DNA of 64,000 nucleotides, from the NCBI GenBank assembly GCA_008360975.2, contig CM039182.1, positions 145,332,656-145,396,655 on the forward strand, given 5' to 3'. Position 1 is the stretch's first letter, and each line of letters opens with the position of its first letter. Positions 25,345 to 37,597 of the stretch are shown here, piece by piece. This DNA is from Lichenostomus cassidix (lineage: Eukaryota; Chordata; Aves; Passeriformes; Meliphagidae). Below the pieces are notes generated by a model. The model had not been told where the DNA came from. It did not search any database and saw only the letters and a list, made by a program, of their open reading frames with translations. Both the position numbers and the translations under genes were made by a program.

Positions 25345-25537
25345 GGGCCGTGGGGGAGTGCCTCCACCACCAGCAGGAGTGCCCAGAGGAGCTCCAGCTC
25401 CCAGGGGAGTCCCTCCCAGCAGAGGACCAGTGAGTCGGAGCAGGGGACTTCTGGCACCCAGAGCACGAGGAGTTCCTCCCCCTGCAGGGTACAGACCCCT
25501 GCCGCCGCCCCCGGCACAGGAGACCTACGGAGAATAC
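25345..25537 (+). CDS. KHDRBS3: KHDRBS3 coding exon 6 (RG-rich and proline-rich region)
   Basis: The exon is 193 bases: one base completing the arginine codon from exon 5, then 64 codons, ending in phase 0. The protein opens [20 protein letters not shown] and ends [16 protein letters not shown]. It carries several RG dipeptides (GRGG, PRGA, PRGV, SRGP, SRGL, ARGV), sites of arginine methylation in this family. It also carries PPPP runs of the kind that bind SH3 and WW domains, and the first tyrosines of the C-terminal tyrosine-rich tail. It is the GC-rich island of the gene and much less AT-rich than the flanking introns. The acceptor is tgtttccag and the donor TAC/gtaagt. The first half is clearly diverged from mammals, with PPPPAG where human has a different valine-rich string. 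Confidence 0.95.
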
Positions 25538-27344
25538 GTAAGTGGATGTGCTGTGTGTGGAGTGTGTGGTTCTGCAGAGATCAGATCCCTTCAGAACACT
25601 GTATAATATGTGATAAACACCTAATGAAGTCCTGCACCCAGCATCTATGACAAATCTCTCTACCCTTTCACACTTGAACTGGTTAATTTAAAAAAAAAAA
25701 TCAGGTTATACGTATACACCACCATAAAGACATTTACCGTGCATTTGGCAAAATAGTTATGTACCTCTTAAATGTTTTATATTGGGTTTCTGCTTTCCAA
25801 AAAAATTGAAAAATCACGATGTTGTAGACTTTTAATTCTCAACTAAAACAGAATAATCTAATCTTCCTTCCTAAACCTATCTTTGTGGTCATGCAGCTGT
25901 TTAGTGATTAGATGAGTAAAATATTTTTATGAAAGCTTCAGAACTAATCCTAAAATTTTAACAGTGTGCAGTGTATCTCAATAAGCCATACATATTCATC
26001 TTGATTTTATTGTATTAAATATTAGAATCATATCAAAATACTTTTTATATTGTATATGACAAAATTACGCAGTTATGAATTGTTAGGGAAAACTTAAATT
26101 GAACTTACAGAGCACTAAGATAGAGAGAAAAAAGATCATTAAATCAAAACTGTAGTGATAAAAATGAATTTAATCTTTCAGAAAAATAATACCTTCAAGG
26201 ACAATGCTTTTAATGTTTTATATGTACTAAAGCTTTTAGTGTGTCCTCTTTACAGCCAAGTCTGTACTTTGTCTCTCTTTTTTTCAGACTAGCAGAAAAA
26301 GAGATCATGCATTCCTGAAAATGGTTTTGCTATTTAGACATTTTTTTGCTTTTCTCTAGACCTTTCTTTCACCTACCTTCTCCTTTCTTCTTCCAAAGCT
26401 ACCCACCAAAGCCCTCTGAAACTTTTGTCCTTTTGGCAGAAACGCAGTTTTCTGTGTAACACAGCTTTATTCAAAAGAAATTTAATGTTGTTAATGTAAA
26501 CCTTTATGCATATAACTGAACCATTCAGAAGAAGTTTAATGTCATTTATGAATTTTGAGGACAAATACTTAAACAACATGTCTAAATTTCCCCTGGCTAT
26601 GCTTGGCTAGTGAAAATGGGCACTTTAAGTGGTTCTGTCACAATGCTTTCAAAGGAATCAGAAGTCATTGAACAGCCTGTTTCCAGGACATACATTCCAG
26701 AACACATAGAGAGATGGTAGAATATAAACCTCTTTGAGCAACTTCATATTTATATATAATCTGCTATTTATAGCAAGTGTCTATAGAAGTGGGATGGAAG
26801 TAAGAGCTGTTTGACTCAGTATCCTGATGTATGCTTCACTTCTGAGAGAATAATTAGAAAATAGCATGGTACAGAAAAATAGCGCTGTGCTAAATAACTT
26901 CTGAAAAGAATGTTCTTTAGAACTGGTTCACTTATCTTCCAAACAAGATAGCTTAGCTGGGATACTTAAAGCCATAGTTGATAAAGCAGTGCTAGATGGT
27001 GCATTTTTTCTTTAGAAGGACATTTAGCAGGGGCATGAGCCATTGGTGTATTTCATGTTCAGTGTTAAATTGGATGCTTGTGGGGTTTTTTACCTGTCCA
27101 TTTGCATTACATTATCAAAATGCCTTGACTGTATCTTTTACAGTTTAAGGGAGCATGGTAGGAGTCATTAGTAGTATTTCTGCCCCTTCTTTACTAATTC
27201 CTGTTTAGTTACATCTAATATTAAAGCATTAGTTGGTCAGCCTGAGCAGAATAAGGTCTGGTTGATTGAGAAGTGTCTGTAGAATGAGAACATCAGAAAG
27301 ACTTGGGGGTACCATAAGTTATTTTAAGCACCATAGAAGCTGTG

Positions 27345-27380
27345 GAGACTGGGATATCCAGAGACTGGGATATCCAGAGA
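27345..27380 (+). repeat. Tandem duplication, 16-base unit, 2.25 copies
   Basis: The unit gagactgggatatcca occurs twice without a mismatch (27345-27360 and 27361-27376) and then restarts with gaga. It lies about 30 bases before the LTR. Confidence 0.95.
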
Positions 27381-27410
27381 GGTTATAGAGCAGCCTTTAG
27401 AAGTGTACTG

Positions 27411-28149
27411 TGTTTGTGTGGCCAGGTTTTGGTAGCAGAAGGGTGCAGGGGTGGCTCCTGGGAGGAGCTTCTGGAAGCTCCCCCAGGTCTAGCAGAGCCA
27501 ATGTCAGCTAGCTCCAAGGTGGACATGCTGCTGGCTAAGGCAAAGCTATCAGTAGTGGTGGTACTGCCTCTGAAATAATGTATTTAAGAGAGGAAAAAAA
27601 CCCAGTCTGGAGCAGTCTGTTCCTAAAGGGCTTCACCCCCTGGAAGGGACCCATGCTGGAGCAGTTCATGAGCTGCAGCCCAGGGGAAGGGCTCAGGTTG
27701 GAGAAGTTTGTGTTGGATTGTCCCCATGGGAGGGAACTGATTCTGGAGCAGGTGAAGAATATGAGTTTCCTGTCCCTGAGGAGGAAGAAGTAGCAGAGAC
27801 AATGGTAAACTCACCACAGCCTCCATTCCCCTTTTCCTGAATTGCTGTGAGGGAGGAAGTAAGAAACTTGGGAGTGAAGTTGGGACTGGCAAAGAAGGGG
27901 GAAGAGTGTGGGGGAAGGTTGCAAAATTTAGTTTTTAGTTCTCTGATTTTTTACTCTGATTTCATTGGTAATAAGCTAATTTCCCCAGCTGGATCTGTTT
28001 TGCCTGTGACAGTAACTGGTGAGTGATCTTTTTCTCCTTCTATCCTGAACCTTGAGACTTTGGTTATGATTTCTCTTCTGTCCACCTAAGGATGGGAGTG
28101 ACACAGTGGCTTTGGGCACCTGGTGTCCAGTCAGGGTCAACCCACCACA
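27411..28149 (+). mobile_element. Endogenous retrovirus LTR, probably solo, passerine type
   Basis: About 740 bases begin near TGTTTGTGTGGCCAGG and end caacccaccaca. The segment includes a TATA-like tatttaag near 27578, then repeated phrases of the type 'ctggagcag ... catggga', then a stretch around gtgggggaaggtt and ttggtaataagctaatttcccc, and lastly ctggtgtccagtcagggtcaaccc. I recognise this order from a family of long LTRs abundant in songbird genomes; the family name (a TguLTR5- or TguERVL-like group) is uncertain. No gag, pol or env sequence adjoins either end, hence the solo call. The polyadenylation hexamer seems to be AATAAG rather than AATAAA. No clear target-site duplication was found. 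Orientation is the same as the gene. Confidence 0.7.
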
Positions 28150-31100
28150 AGGCTTTCCACTGAGGATTAGAAAGTCCTAACAATTCATGAAGCTTTTAAT
28201 TCCCTTAGGCTTACAAGCCTTTGTTTTGTACTCATTAAAATAATGTGAAACGGTGCAAGTTCAGGAGGAAGCAATCTGTGTGCGGATGGAAGCTTTGAAC
28301 CTCTCACTCCTGTAACTCTGTGAGTATCTCGATGGTGATTTAGGGCTTTTAGTGTGTGAAGTCCTTGCCCATTTCCTCTGCTGAATGCTATTAAATATAC
28401 CTTGTTACAGACAATGAATTACAAACAGCTTCCCTTTTCCTTCACTCCATTTGCTAACTCTGTGTAGTCCTTGAAACAAATTAATTTTTAACATCTATGA
28501 GTAATTCAGTTCTGCCTCCTGCTTATCCTGATATCTCTCCTTACTCTTCTTGATTAAGTAGCTGTTTTTTTAAAAGTTATCATCAAAACAGGAAGGGGAA
28601 TACCTATTTCATTCTGAAAAATTGGAAGGGTTACTTCTGGAGGCAGTATTTCATATGGGAAAAATGTCACAGGCAAAAAGTCAGTAATTTGAGATGCATT
28701 TTAATGTGTGCTCAAGATCAAGAAAACCGGGTGAACATTGCTGTGCTGTTTGCAGCCCACAGGGAAGTGTTCCAGAACCTTGCCCATTACAGAAAGCTCT
28801 ATTCAGTGTGAGCTGCCTCTGTCTTCTGGCAGCTTTCTGGGGTTTTTGCATTGGTGGCCTTTGAATGCTTTGGCTCTCTCTGCAGAAGTCACACAACATA
28901 CTGGGCTAGCAGCAATATTTTCCCAGTTCAATGCAAGTAGTTTTCTCACTCCAGTGTTGCTAATCTCACTTTTGTCTGTGTCTGAGCCCCAGGACTCATT
29001 CCTCCTGCGACCCCACCACACTATTAGTACCATGATGAAGCTTTTGAAGCCACTAAGTGACAGTTCCTTATCATTTTCTCTAAAGACTGACTCTTTAATA
29101 GCTGTAGCATCAGCTTAGATAGGAAAAACTCTGGCCTCTACACCCAGCCAGCTTTATAATCACTGATCTGACCTCACTGCTCTGGCTGCTGTGATAAACT
29201 TTCTCTCAAGACTAACAGTACTCTCATTTTTATTTCCTCAACTTCTCAGGTCAGGAGAAAACCTATTGTGATGTGTGACACATGGCCAGGATTATTTTTG
29301 TAATACTTGGCTAAGGGAAACCATACTAGATGGATGCTACATTTATTGAAGCACTTACAGATGGTTTCGGGAACATTTTTTTCTTAATTAAATGTAAATT
29401 TTTCTCTACTCATTGAACCATGCTGTGTAATAGATTAAAATATTTTTATGTACTTTTAAGCTGACAACTTATTGCAGTAAGATAAGAAATAGAAACTCTA
29501 TTTAACCACTAGCTGAAAATTTTAAGCTTTTCCATAATTTTCCAATAAGCAGGAAATTAGTAACAGTGTGCTAGCAATTCACTGCTTTTTAATAAGGTCA
29601 ATTCCTTGGTGAATGTTCAGTCAAACATAGGTTAGAACAGAACTGCTCAGTACCAGTTACTGTCTCATACCATTTGCTGCTCTTGGCCTCATCCTGCTGT
29701 CGTCTTCTTAGCAGCTTCCAATCTCTGAGGCTTTTCTCCAAATTAGCAACACAGCAGTGAAGCTTTATCAGAGTAGATTTTTATTTGATGCTGTTTTCAC
29801 TATACAAAGGCAAATATTTTAGAAATATTCTGCCAGTCTTTTATTCCTGTACTTCACATGAATATATTTGTGATGATGCCATGTCAAAGTCCTGTTTTGG
29901 CTGCTTAAGTGTGTTAAATGCAAAGTGAATTTTATCTGAGTTCATAATCAGATTTTTAGGCATTAAGAACTTTAAACATGGATTTAAAACCTGTTGCTCT
30001 GGCAGTGTAGAATGTCTACACTGAAAAAAATAACTCATCAGACTAGCATGTTATGGCCAAGGCTTGCTTCAACACTTCTTTGGAAGGAAGTCAGATATAA
30101 ATATTTCTCCAAGTTCAGGGAAAATTTGTGGCAGAGCTTTATTTCTGTTTGGGGCTATTTTATTGATCTTTTCTTGTGTTCAGACAAGGGTTAACTCAGT
30201 GGCAGATTTTTCTAATCCACTGGTCACATGTATAATTATTAACAGTGAATGCTTCAATGACATTTTTGACTTTGTGTATTAAGAAATGGAACTAAGATGG
30301 AATGTCTGCCAATATGAGACCAAGGGAGCCTTTCTAATGTTAAGTAAGTTGTAACTTGAAAAAGAGCATTGTGAATTACTTCCAATTAGAAGTCAAGATT
30401 ATTTTAACTTAGATACAGATACAGGCTACTCAGAAGGATGTACAAACAGTTGGATGCAAAAACGTTACTGATACTGAACTTCAAAATCTCCTCCTCAAAA
30501 TCTACATTTAGTTATTTCTGGTTAATACAAAATCATAAAGGTTAGGGATGTATTTAAGTTTTATAGTTCCTGAAGCATTCATTTTTGGATATACATTGCT
30601 TTAACTCATGAACAAAGCAGACTTCAGACTTAATACTGACTTAGTGTGATAATTACTATCTTATGAGACTATAATTAACACTATATGTGTACGGTGAAGT
30701 ACACATATATTATAGATATTACCATAGAAGGAGACTATGCTTGTTCTAGTTCCCATGAGAAATGGGGAATACCCAAAAAGACATCACCATGACCCGCTGT
30801 CTAACAAGATCTCACCCCAAATAATGAGCAGATGATGTGTTGCTCTGTCTCTCTTTGTAGTTGCAATCTCACTATCTTTCTGGTAGTAGAAGGTCTGTGG
30901 TTCAAATTCCTGTTTCAGATATTGATGTCCCCTTGTTTTCTCTGGAGATGATGTGCTGACATCCAGGATGCTCTCCCAGCAAACATGGTGGTTTCTGTCC
31001 TTTTGGTTTTGCAAGAAATCCTACAGATTTGTGGTAGGACTTAGGGGAAGTTCGTTCACAAATAATATTTGGCTGGATGCCTTAGTAATTCATTTCATGA

Positions 31101-31464
31101 TCCAGTGATTATGGCAAAGTATAAATGTAGGTATCCATTAATGAAAAGAATGATTGCAAAGCTGTACTATTTACAGGGGAGAGCCTGTTCAGTTGAAAAA
31201 CCTATAGCCTGTTATTTAGTTCACTTTGTTAGAAAGCCAGTGCAAATTTTAGTTTAATCTCTGGCCTTGAGCTCGAATTCCCTGTTTCCTTATTGAGATC
31301 ATAATTAATTTAGATTTTGAAAAACTGAAAATTAGGATTAATGTGGAAGCAATTTCTTGGAGCTATTAATACACTACTGATTTTGTGTGGTGAACAGTTT
31401 TTAAAGTAGTTTTCTCATTAATATTCACTTGCTGTTTGGGGTTGAAGAAGGTAAGATCTGTAGG

Positions 31465-31479
31465 AAAAAAAAAAAAAAA
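31465..31479 (+). repeat. Poly-A run (15)
   Basis: Fifteen A, then gaaaag. No processed pseudogene or retroelement was recognised before it. Confidence 0.9.
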
Positions 31480-34400
31480 GAAAAGACTCTGTATACCACA
31501 TAAAAAACCTCATTTTTTTAATTTACAAAAGAAGGCTTCTTGAAGTTGAGGTGGCAAAATATTAGTGAAATTAAGGGCTAGTCCAAATGTCATATGACTT
31601 TGAAAAGAATTTAAATTCTTGAATGGAGTTCCAGTATAATTTCAGTGTCACTTTGCAAGATTTACACCATGTTTTAATCTACCTTGGCCTTGTGAAGGTT
31701 GATAGCTTCCTAATGACATGCAGCATTTTAAATCACTGGTTTTATTTGCTTCGTTCTTTTTAATGTGAAGCTTTTTGGGTTCCTGGAAAAGAGCTTGAAT
31801 CAGCTTCAGTCTCTGAGAATTAGAGAAATTATCTTTTGTCCATGCTGTCCTGTTCCCCTCCATGGATAATGTTGTGGTTTCCATTTAGGTATTATGCCAT
31901 TTTTAAAGCAGTGTGTTTACTGAGTTCTAGCTTTTCAGAAGTGCTAAGAAAATTGTTAAACTCAGAGTGAATTCAAGTAACATTTTGGAAAGCAAGTTTA
32001 TAATATGAAAACATTTCCTGGCTTTTTATTCCAAATCCAGTGGGGTTTTTTTTCATAGAAAATAGGACAAGCAAGAAGAGACAAATGTAAAGTAAAAGTT
32101 TCAGATTTTAAGTCCATCAATTAACCATTTTTCCTAATTTTGAATCTTTTAGCTTCTCTGGGGTTTTCAGGATGAGATGGATGCAAAATGTTTCCATTTT
32201 CCCAAGTACTAAGGAGACACTGGCTGTGAAAACAGTAGAATGTTTTGTAGAGAAGGCTGAAAAGCTTTTCACCTTGTCTATCTCAAAGTTGACCAATAAA
32301 GTTCCTATAAAATTCTTTGTGAAATATTTTAGTTTAAGCTGCTTATCTAAAACTTGGTGTTATTGAATGAGCATGAGTCCTTCTGGCTCCAACATTGCTC
32401 CCTGCTGTTGTGTATAGAAAACCAGACTTGTTTTGGTCTGGTAGTAATTTGGTTTAAATGTTGCTGTCTATATTCATTAGTAACTCCGGCTTTTTTTGAG
32501 GTGCATGAAAAACAATCCACTCCTGCATCTCTCATTCCAGGAATACCTTATTTGTTCTGGTTGGATATGCATTAGGCTCCTTCTGGATGGAAACAGATGA
32601 AAATCTCCAAAATAAGAGCTTACAGTCTGTGCATGTTTGCTGCTAACATCCTTGATGTTGGCACTTAGACTTTAGATGGTTGTAGCTACCCATATTTGTT
32701 TTGATTGCCCCATATTCCCTGTTGATTAAATGAGGGGGGATGTTATTTCCATGTAACAAAATGGCTGTTCCTTCCCTTTAGAGTTCTAATTTGCCAAGAA
32801 AAGTTCATTGCACTGCACTGATGTTGTTTTGTGTTTTTGCCTTCAAGTTAATCTCTGCACAAAGTTTTTTTAATTTGATGGTTTTTATATAAAAGGAATA
32901 TGTTCCTCCAGTATTTTGGGATAAAGTAGTGGTATAAGTATTAATTTCAGAGAACATTGAGGATAAGAACTCACAGTCTTTTAGCTGTACTAGAAACAGC
33001 CTTATTTTTTTCCCTTGGATGAATTTCCTTAGATGGGAACAGCTGGAAAATTGATTTCTTATTGATTTCATTATTTTTTCCCCCAGCACTGCAAATGGCC
33101 TTTTTGTTCAAGGCCACTTCTACTCTCTTCTTTCTTCCTGTTTCTCTGTCTTGTTCTCTGAAACATTGTTCATTTTCCTTAAACAGGGTCCAAACAGTAG
33201 TCTGTCATTGTCACTGCCAGCAGATTACAATTTAAAACCACCATTTCCTATTCTCCACTAGCAAGGGTATGTTTAGAGTGCTGTGGTAATTAAAAAGCAC
33301 TGATGAGCAAGGCTTAGCATGATTTATAATGTTTTGGGGAGTGCAGAGGTTTTGGCAAAGATTGTTTTTCTCATTTTTTGACCCATGATAGTAACTTAAT
33401 ATATTTGAAGGTGCATATTTACACATTGCCTTAGATTCTATTAATGAAAAATATCTGTACTTTACATGGAGCAATTACAGCTACCAGTGCTGCTCTTTGG
33501 ATTTATATCTCCTGTGGGCACTATCATTGAGACCACTGCAGACAGAAACTCTCTTTAAGTAGAAATGCTTATAGGTTGGCTTAATAAAGGACTTAGTAAT
33601 AAACTTTGATTTTACAGAGTAATTTCATATTAATTTTGGATGATCTGTATTGTAATTCCAGTTGTTCAGTTACTTTGAGGGAAGATTCTTAAGCCTGAAG
33701 TCAAGACAGTTGGTCTTGATCCCTTCCTGGTGGATATTTCAAATATTGGGTGATAAATACCTGTAGTTTAAGAGGACTTTAGCAGTTTCAGCTCTTCTTT
33801 TCCCTGTATTTTTGTTGTAAGCACAGACAGCACACTTGCTGCCTTTTGATCAGACTAAATCTGATAAGAGTTACGTTTTCTAGGTTATTCTGAAAAGTAG
33901 AATAATGAATAACAAAGAAAAGGCTTCTGTTCATGGAATCAAGAAATGATCTAGTGTGGGCTTTTGGGTTTTGAAGTGGGAGATGAACTATGGGCTCACC
34001 AGTAAACTTTCTGATATCTAAGTACATTTAGGAAGAGCTATTTATAGACATGTGTAGTATGAATAGAGAGGGAACTCCATTGTATTACATTTAGTAGGCA
34101 GAAGGAATACAGACACTGTCATCCATGTGAAGAAGAATAATGGTTTAAATATAATAGTGCATGCTTTTATAAGTACCTGAAAGATGCCCAAAAATCAGCA
34201 GGAAAAGTGTAATGAGAAGATTCTTATGAAGGTGTAATTCTTTTGTTATTATATAGAAAGAAATCTGTATAGCAGTGCTTGGGATAAGTAGAATGTACTT
34301 AGTACAAAGGTGTACTTTAGTACAGGATTTCTGTGCATGTAAGTTCAGTCCTGTCCATTTTCATTATATATGTGTAAAAATGATAGTTACTTTCATTTAA

Positions 34401-34844
34401 GTTAGCATGGTATTTTGTAGTACTGAAACATGCCAGATGGCCAAGGATATTTCACCTAAATACTAAATAAACTTAAAGAAAACATTCACTGAACCCATTA
34501 GAGATCTGATTCAGAAAGAAAATACTCAAGAAGTGTGGATTTAATTTAAAGTGTAAAAAATTCTGTCTTGGTTGACCTTATTTGTGACCTCCTGAAAGAG
34601 TAAGTTTTCAAATACTCCATGACTAAGAGCAAATACTGTCAGACCTAGTTCAGGGAAAGCTCTGAGACATACTTCAGCTGCTCCTGCCTAATTGCTACTT
34701 CAAAGGAATCGTGTACAGTAAACCCATATTTTGGAATTTGAATCTCTTATTTCTTAACAGAACAAGCTATTGAGAGCAAACCCATTCTATTTTTGGAGCA
34801 TGTTGCACATGTTTATCTTGCTTCTAGTGTAAACTTTGAGGTTT

Positions 34845-35082
34845 ATAACTGTAAATATTAGGGAAAAATTCTTTACTGAGAGAGTGGTGATGTACTGGCA
34901 CAGATTGCCCAGAGAAGCTGTGGCTCCCTCATCCCTGGAAGTGTTCAAGGCCAGGTTGGATGGGGCTCTGAGCAGCCTGGTCTGGTCTGGACACATGGAA
35001 GGTGTCCCTGTCCATGGCAGGGGGTGGAACAAGATGATCATTAAGGTCCCTTCCAACTCAAACCATTCTGGGATTCTATGAA
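34845..35082 (+). mobile_element. CR1 LINE 3'-end fragment
   Basis: This is a well-preserved plus-strand CR1 tail of about 240 bases. It reads from aaaattctttactgagagag through gtactggcacagattgccca, gttcaaggccaggttggatgg, gtccctgtccatggcagggg and ggtcccttccaactcaaacc to ttctgggattctatg. The frame encodes the family's C-terminal text (FFTERVVMYWHRLPREAV, then FKARLDGALSSLVW), so it includes the end of ORF2. Confidence 0.92.
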
Positions 35083-36526
35083 ATACATCAATAAAAGATA
35101 ATTGATCTATTTAAGCAGATTATAGTAATTTCAAAAGCACAGGTTGATGATTTTAATTCTAAGTGACAGGTGTCTCACGCAGAAACCACCAATCAGGTAT
35201 CTTTCCATACGAGGCTTTTAAGAGCCACCTCCAAAAATATTATAATGCAAGGCTTAATTTCAGCAGTTGTCAACTTACTAACACACAAAAGGGTGAACAG
35301 TAATTAATCCTGGACAAAAATTATCTAGAAGACAAGTGCTAATACTAGAAAACGTTCAGTCTGATACAGAACAGACTTCCCCCAAATCTTCCTTTTGTTC
35401 TGCTGAACATCTTATGAAGGATCTTCTAATTTCAAATTAGTTTTGTTCCTTTGCTTTCAAGAACTCATAGATACTCCATAACTTCAAAGTAATCTCTTAC
35501 CACCTTTTCTTCATGTTTCATTTTTTCAGTAGAATAGTTAACATAAATTTGAATGAGAGGGCTGATTACTCAAGAGGTCTCTAATGATTCCTTAGTGGCA
35601 AAGCTTTCCTACTATATTAAAAGTTTAATTTCAGGCCTCTGCTTTTATTTGTTGCCATTGCTGGATGATTTGAAGTTTGGAAGCCCCTCTTAGGGGATGG
35701 CTAGTTCACAGTTGGGAGAGTCTATGAGAGGAGACCAAATGTCATGTAAATGTTCTGGAACAGAGCAAATAAATTGGCTCAGGCAGCTTCTGCTGTTAGT
35801 CAGGGTCCATATTGTTAACAGATGTCTGTGTATTGCATCAATAGGAAATAAAATGCCTGTTTGGAATAAGTGCCAGGAGGCTGTGGGGTTGGGGGTTAGT
35901 CTGTGGCTTATCGAGGAAAATCCATATCTGATGGGCAAGAGCATAAGAGTCTGTTTAATTTCTAGTTTCAGGGCAGTGAATTACTGAAAAAGAAAATGCA
36001 TTTCCTTTTAAGAGTGACTGCTTATCCATGGATCTCTATGCAACCGACAGTTGAAGAAATCCTGGTTTCTTCTTCCAAAGCAGTGAATAAACTCACTCAG
36101 CTGTGCTGGCAAATATGCAGAGACACTCTTCTCCTAATGACTGCTGGGGAGCAACCCTGTGCACTGATCTAGCAGGGGTGAAGCTGCAGTGACAGGCAGG
36201 TTGCCTGTTTTCCACAGAAGCAATTTCAAATGACTGGAAAACTTGCTAGAAACTCATAGGAAATTGGATTTCCTATCAGTTCTTTGAGGATGTCACTGGC
36301 TTTTGCTATAGAAAGCTGTCAGTTTCCCATCATTGGAGATGTTCTCTGCTGGAGTTGGACAATCCATCATTTGTCATCCCTTTCTAATTGACACTGCTTG
36401 TTGGTTTTGTCTTCTGTCATTGCTGAAAAATTCTTAAACATTCCTTTTTGTCAAAATGTTGGTTCTTTCATGAGGCTTTATCATTTAATTGCCAGGATTT
36501 GATGCACACTTATGTAGAAAACACAA

Positions 36527-36565
36527 ATATACATATATACACATACATACACATATGTGTATGTA
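36527..36565 (+). repeat. Alternating purine-pyrimidine tract with 22-base palindrome
   Basis: Thirty-nine bases alternate strictly between purine and pyrimidine (AT/AC/GT steps). Positions 36544-36565 are a perfect palindrome centred on catatg. Such tracts can form cruciform or left-handed DNA and often vary in length. Confidence 0.9.
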
Positions 36566-37514
36566 AAATAATCTCCCAGTTTTAAAAGTGTTTTCTCATT
36601 AGGTCAATCTCACCTGGCAAAACAGGACAGGATACCCCTAAATGTCCATTGAGGTCTTTGGCATATTTAGACTGGATTTAGATATTAGAATGTCCTAGCA
36701 ATCAATACAGTGGAGGGGCCATTTCTACACTTCCTGTATTTAGCTCGGTATTATCGGGCAAAACAGTAATTTGATGACAGTTCTTTTGATTTCTGTAGTT
36801 TATCCTTCTCTGTGAAAACACAATATCATTTTCACTTGTTCTTATCCTAAATTTCTGTATGTCTGGGGTTAGTGGTTTGTTCAAATTGGTGTTCAAATAC
36901 AGTTTTGGGAATAGTGTTACAGTGCATATTAAATAGTGTGCATAATATGGAGAGAAGTAAGAAATTCTTCCAGTTTCTTTACCCGTGCTAATCTCCCACA
37001 AGTTGAAGAGTATACACAAAGCATTCAAAATAATAAAACTATCATTCTAACTAGCCTTATCTCTAGGGAAGTTCTTTCCTATCCAAGGTCTACATAGAAT
37101 ATCGAATTTATTGTCCAAAAACAAGTCAGATAGGGATCTGTGTGTATTGCACAATATTTATTGAGATGTTTTGATTCCTGAGATGCTTCCAAAAGCTTTC
37201 TTGAACATCAGTAGCTCACTCAAACTCAAGAACATGGAGACATGAAATGTTTGTTCTGTCTCTGCATAAGCCAGCATTAATGAAAAAAAATCTTTTTGAA
37301 GCACATCGCCAACAGCTCAAAATATCTTTAAAGAAATTATGGTCTAAGATTTGTAGATAGAAGTAGTCTCAATATTAAGATCTTGCCTCTTCGTGGTGTA
37401 CATATGTTGTATATACATTTCAGGAGAGTGTGGCCTTTCACACATAGAACTAGGTTACTGCTTTGTTTCTGGAGTGTGCTTGATGTTAATATTTCATTTT
37501 TTATATCATTTCAG

Positions 37515-37597
37515 GAGTATGATGATGGCTATGGAGCTGCTTATGATGAGCAAAGCTATGATTCCTATGATAACAGCTATAGCACTCAAGCACAAAG
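37515..37597 (+). CDS. KHDRBS3: KHDRBS3 coding exon 7 (tyrosine-rich tail, part 1)
   Basis: The exon is 83 bases. It starts in phase 0 with [20 protein letters not shown] and ends SYSTQAQ plus the first two bases of a serine codon. This is the tyrosine-, aspartate- and serine-rich tail diagnostic for KHDRBS3 (human [23 protein letters not shown]). Tail tyrosines of this family are targets of Src-type kinases, and phosphorylation reduces RNA binding. Acceptor: tatcatttcag. Donor: AAAG/gtgagc. Its length is not a multiple of three, so skipping it would shift the frame. Confidence 0.95.

Larger units (their letters stand above)
25538..37514 (+). other. KHDRBS3 intron 6
   Basis: This 12-kb intron is flanked by gtaagt and catttcag. 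It contains the LTR at about 27411-28149, a short tandem duplication just before it, a 15-A run at 31465, a plus-strand CR1 copy at 34845-35082, hairpin-forming sequence near 30669-30715 and an alternating purine-pyrimidine tract at 36527-36565. Open frames such as 28738-29118 match nothing I know. Confidence 0.82.

Noticed and set aside
28738..29118. 126-residue open frame in intron 6
   Set aside because: No known domain, no splice context, and overlapping frames on the other strand. Probably chance in a less AT-rich patch.
34265..34325. Repeated gtact...agtaca motifs
   Set aside because: Short imperfect repeats of 5-6 bases, within what AT-rich sequence produces by chance.
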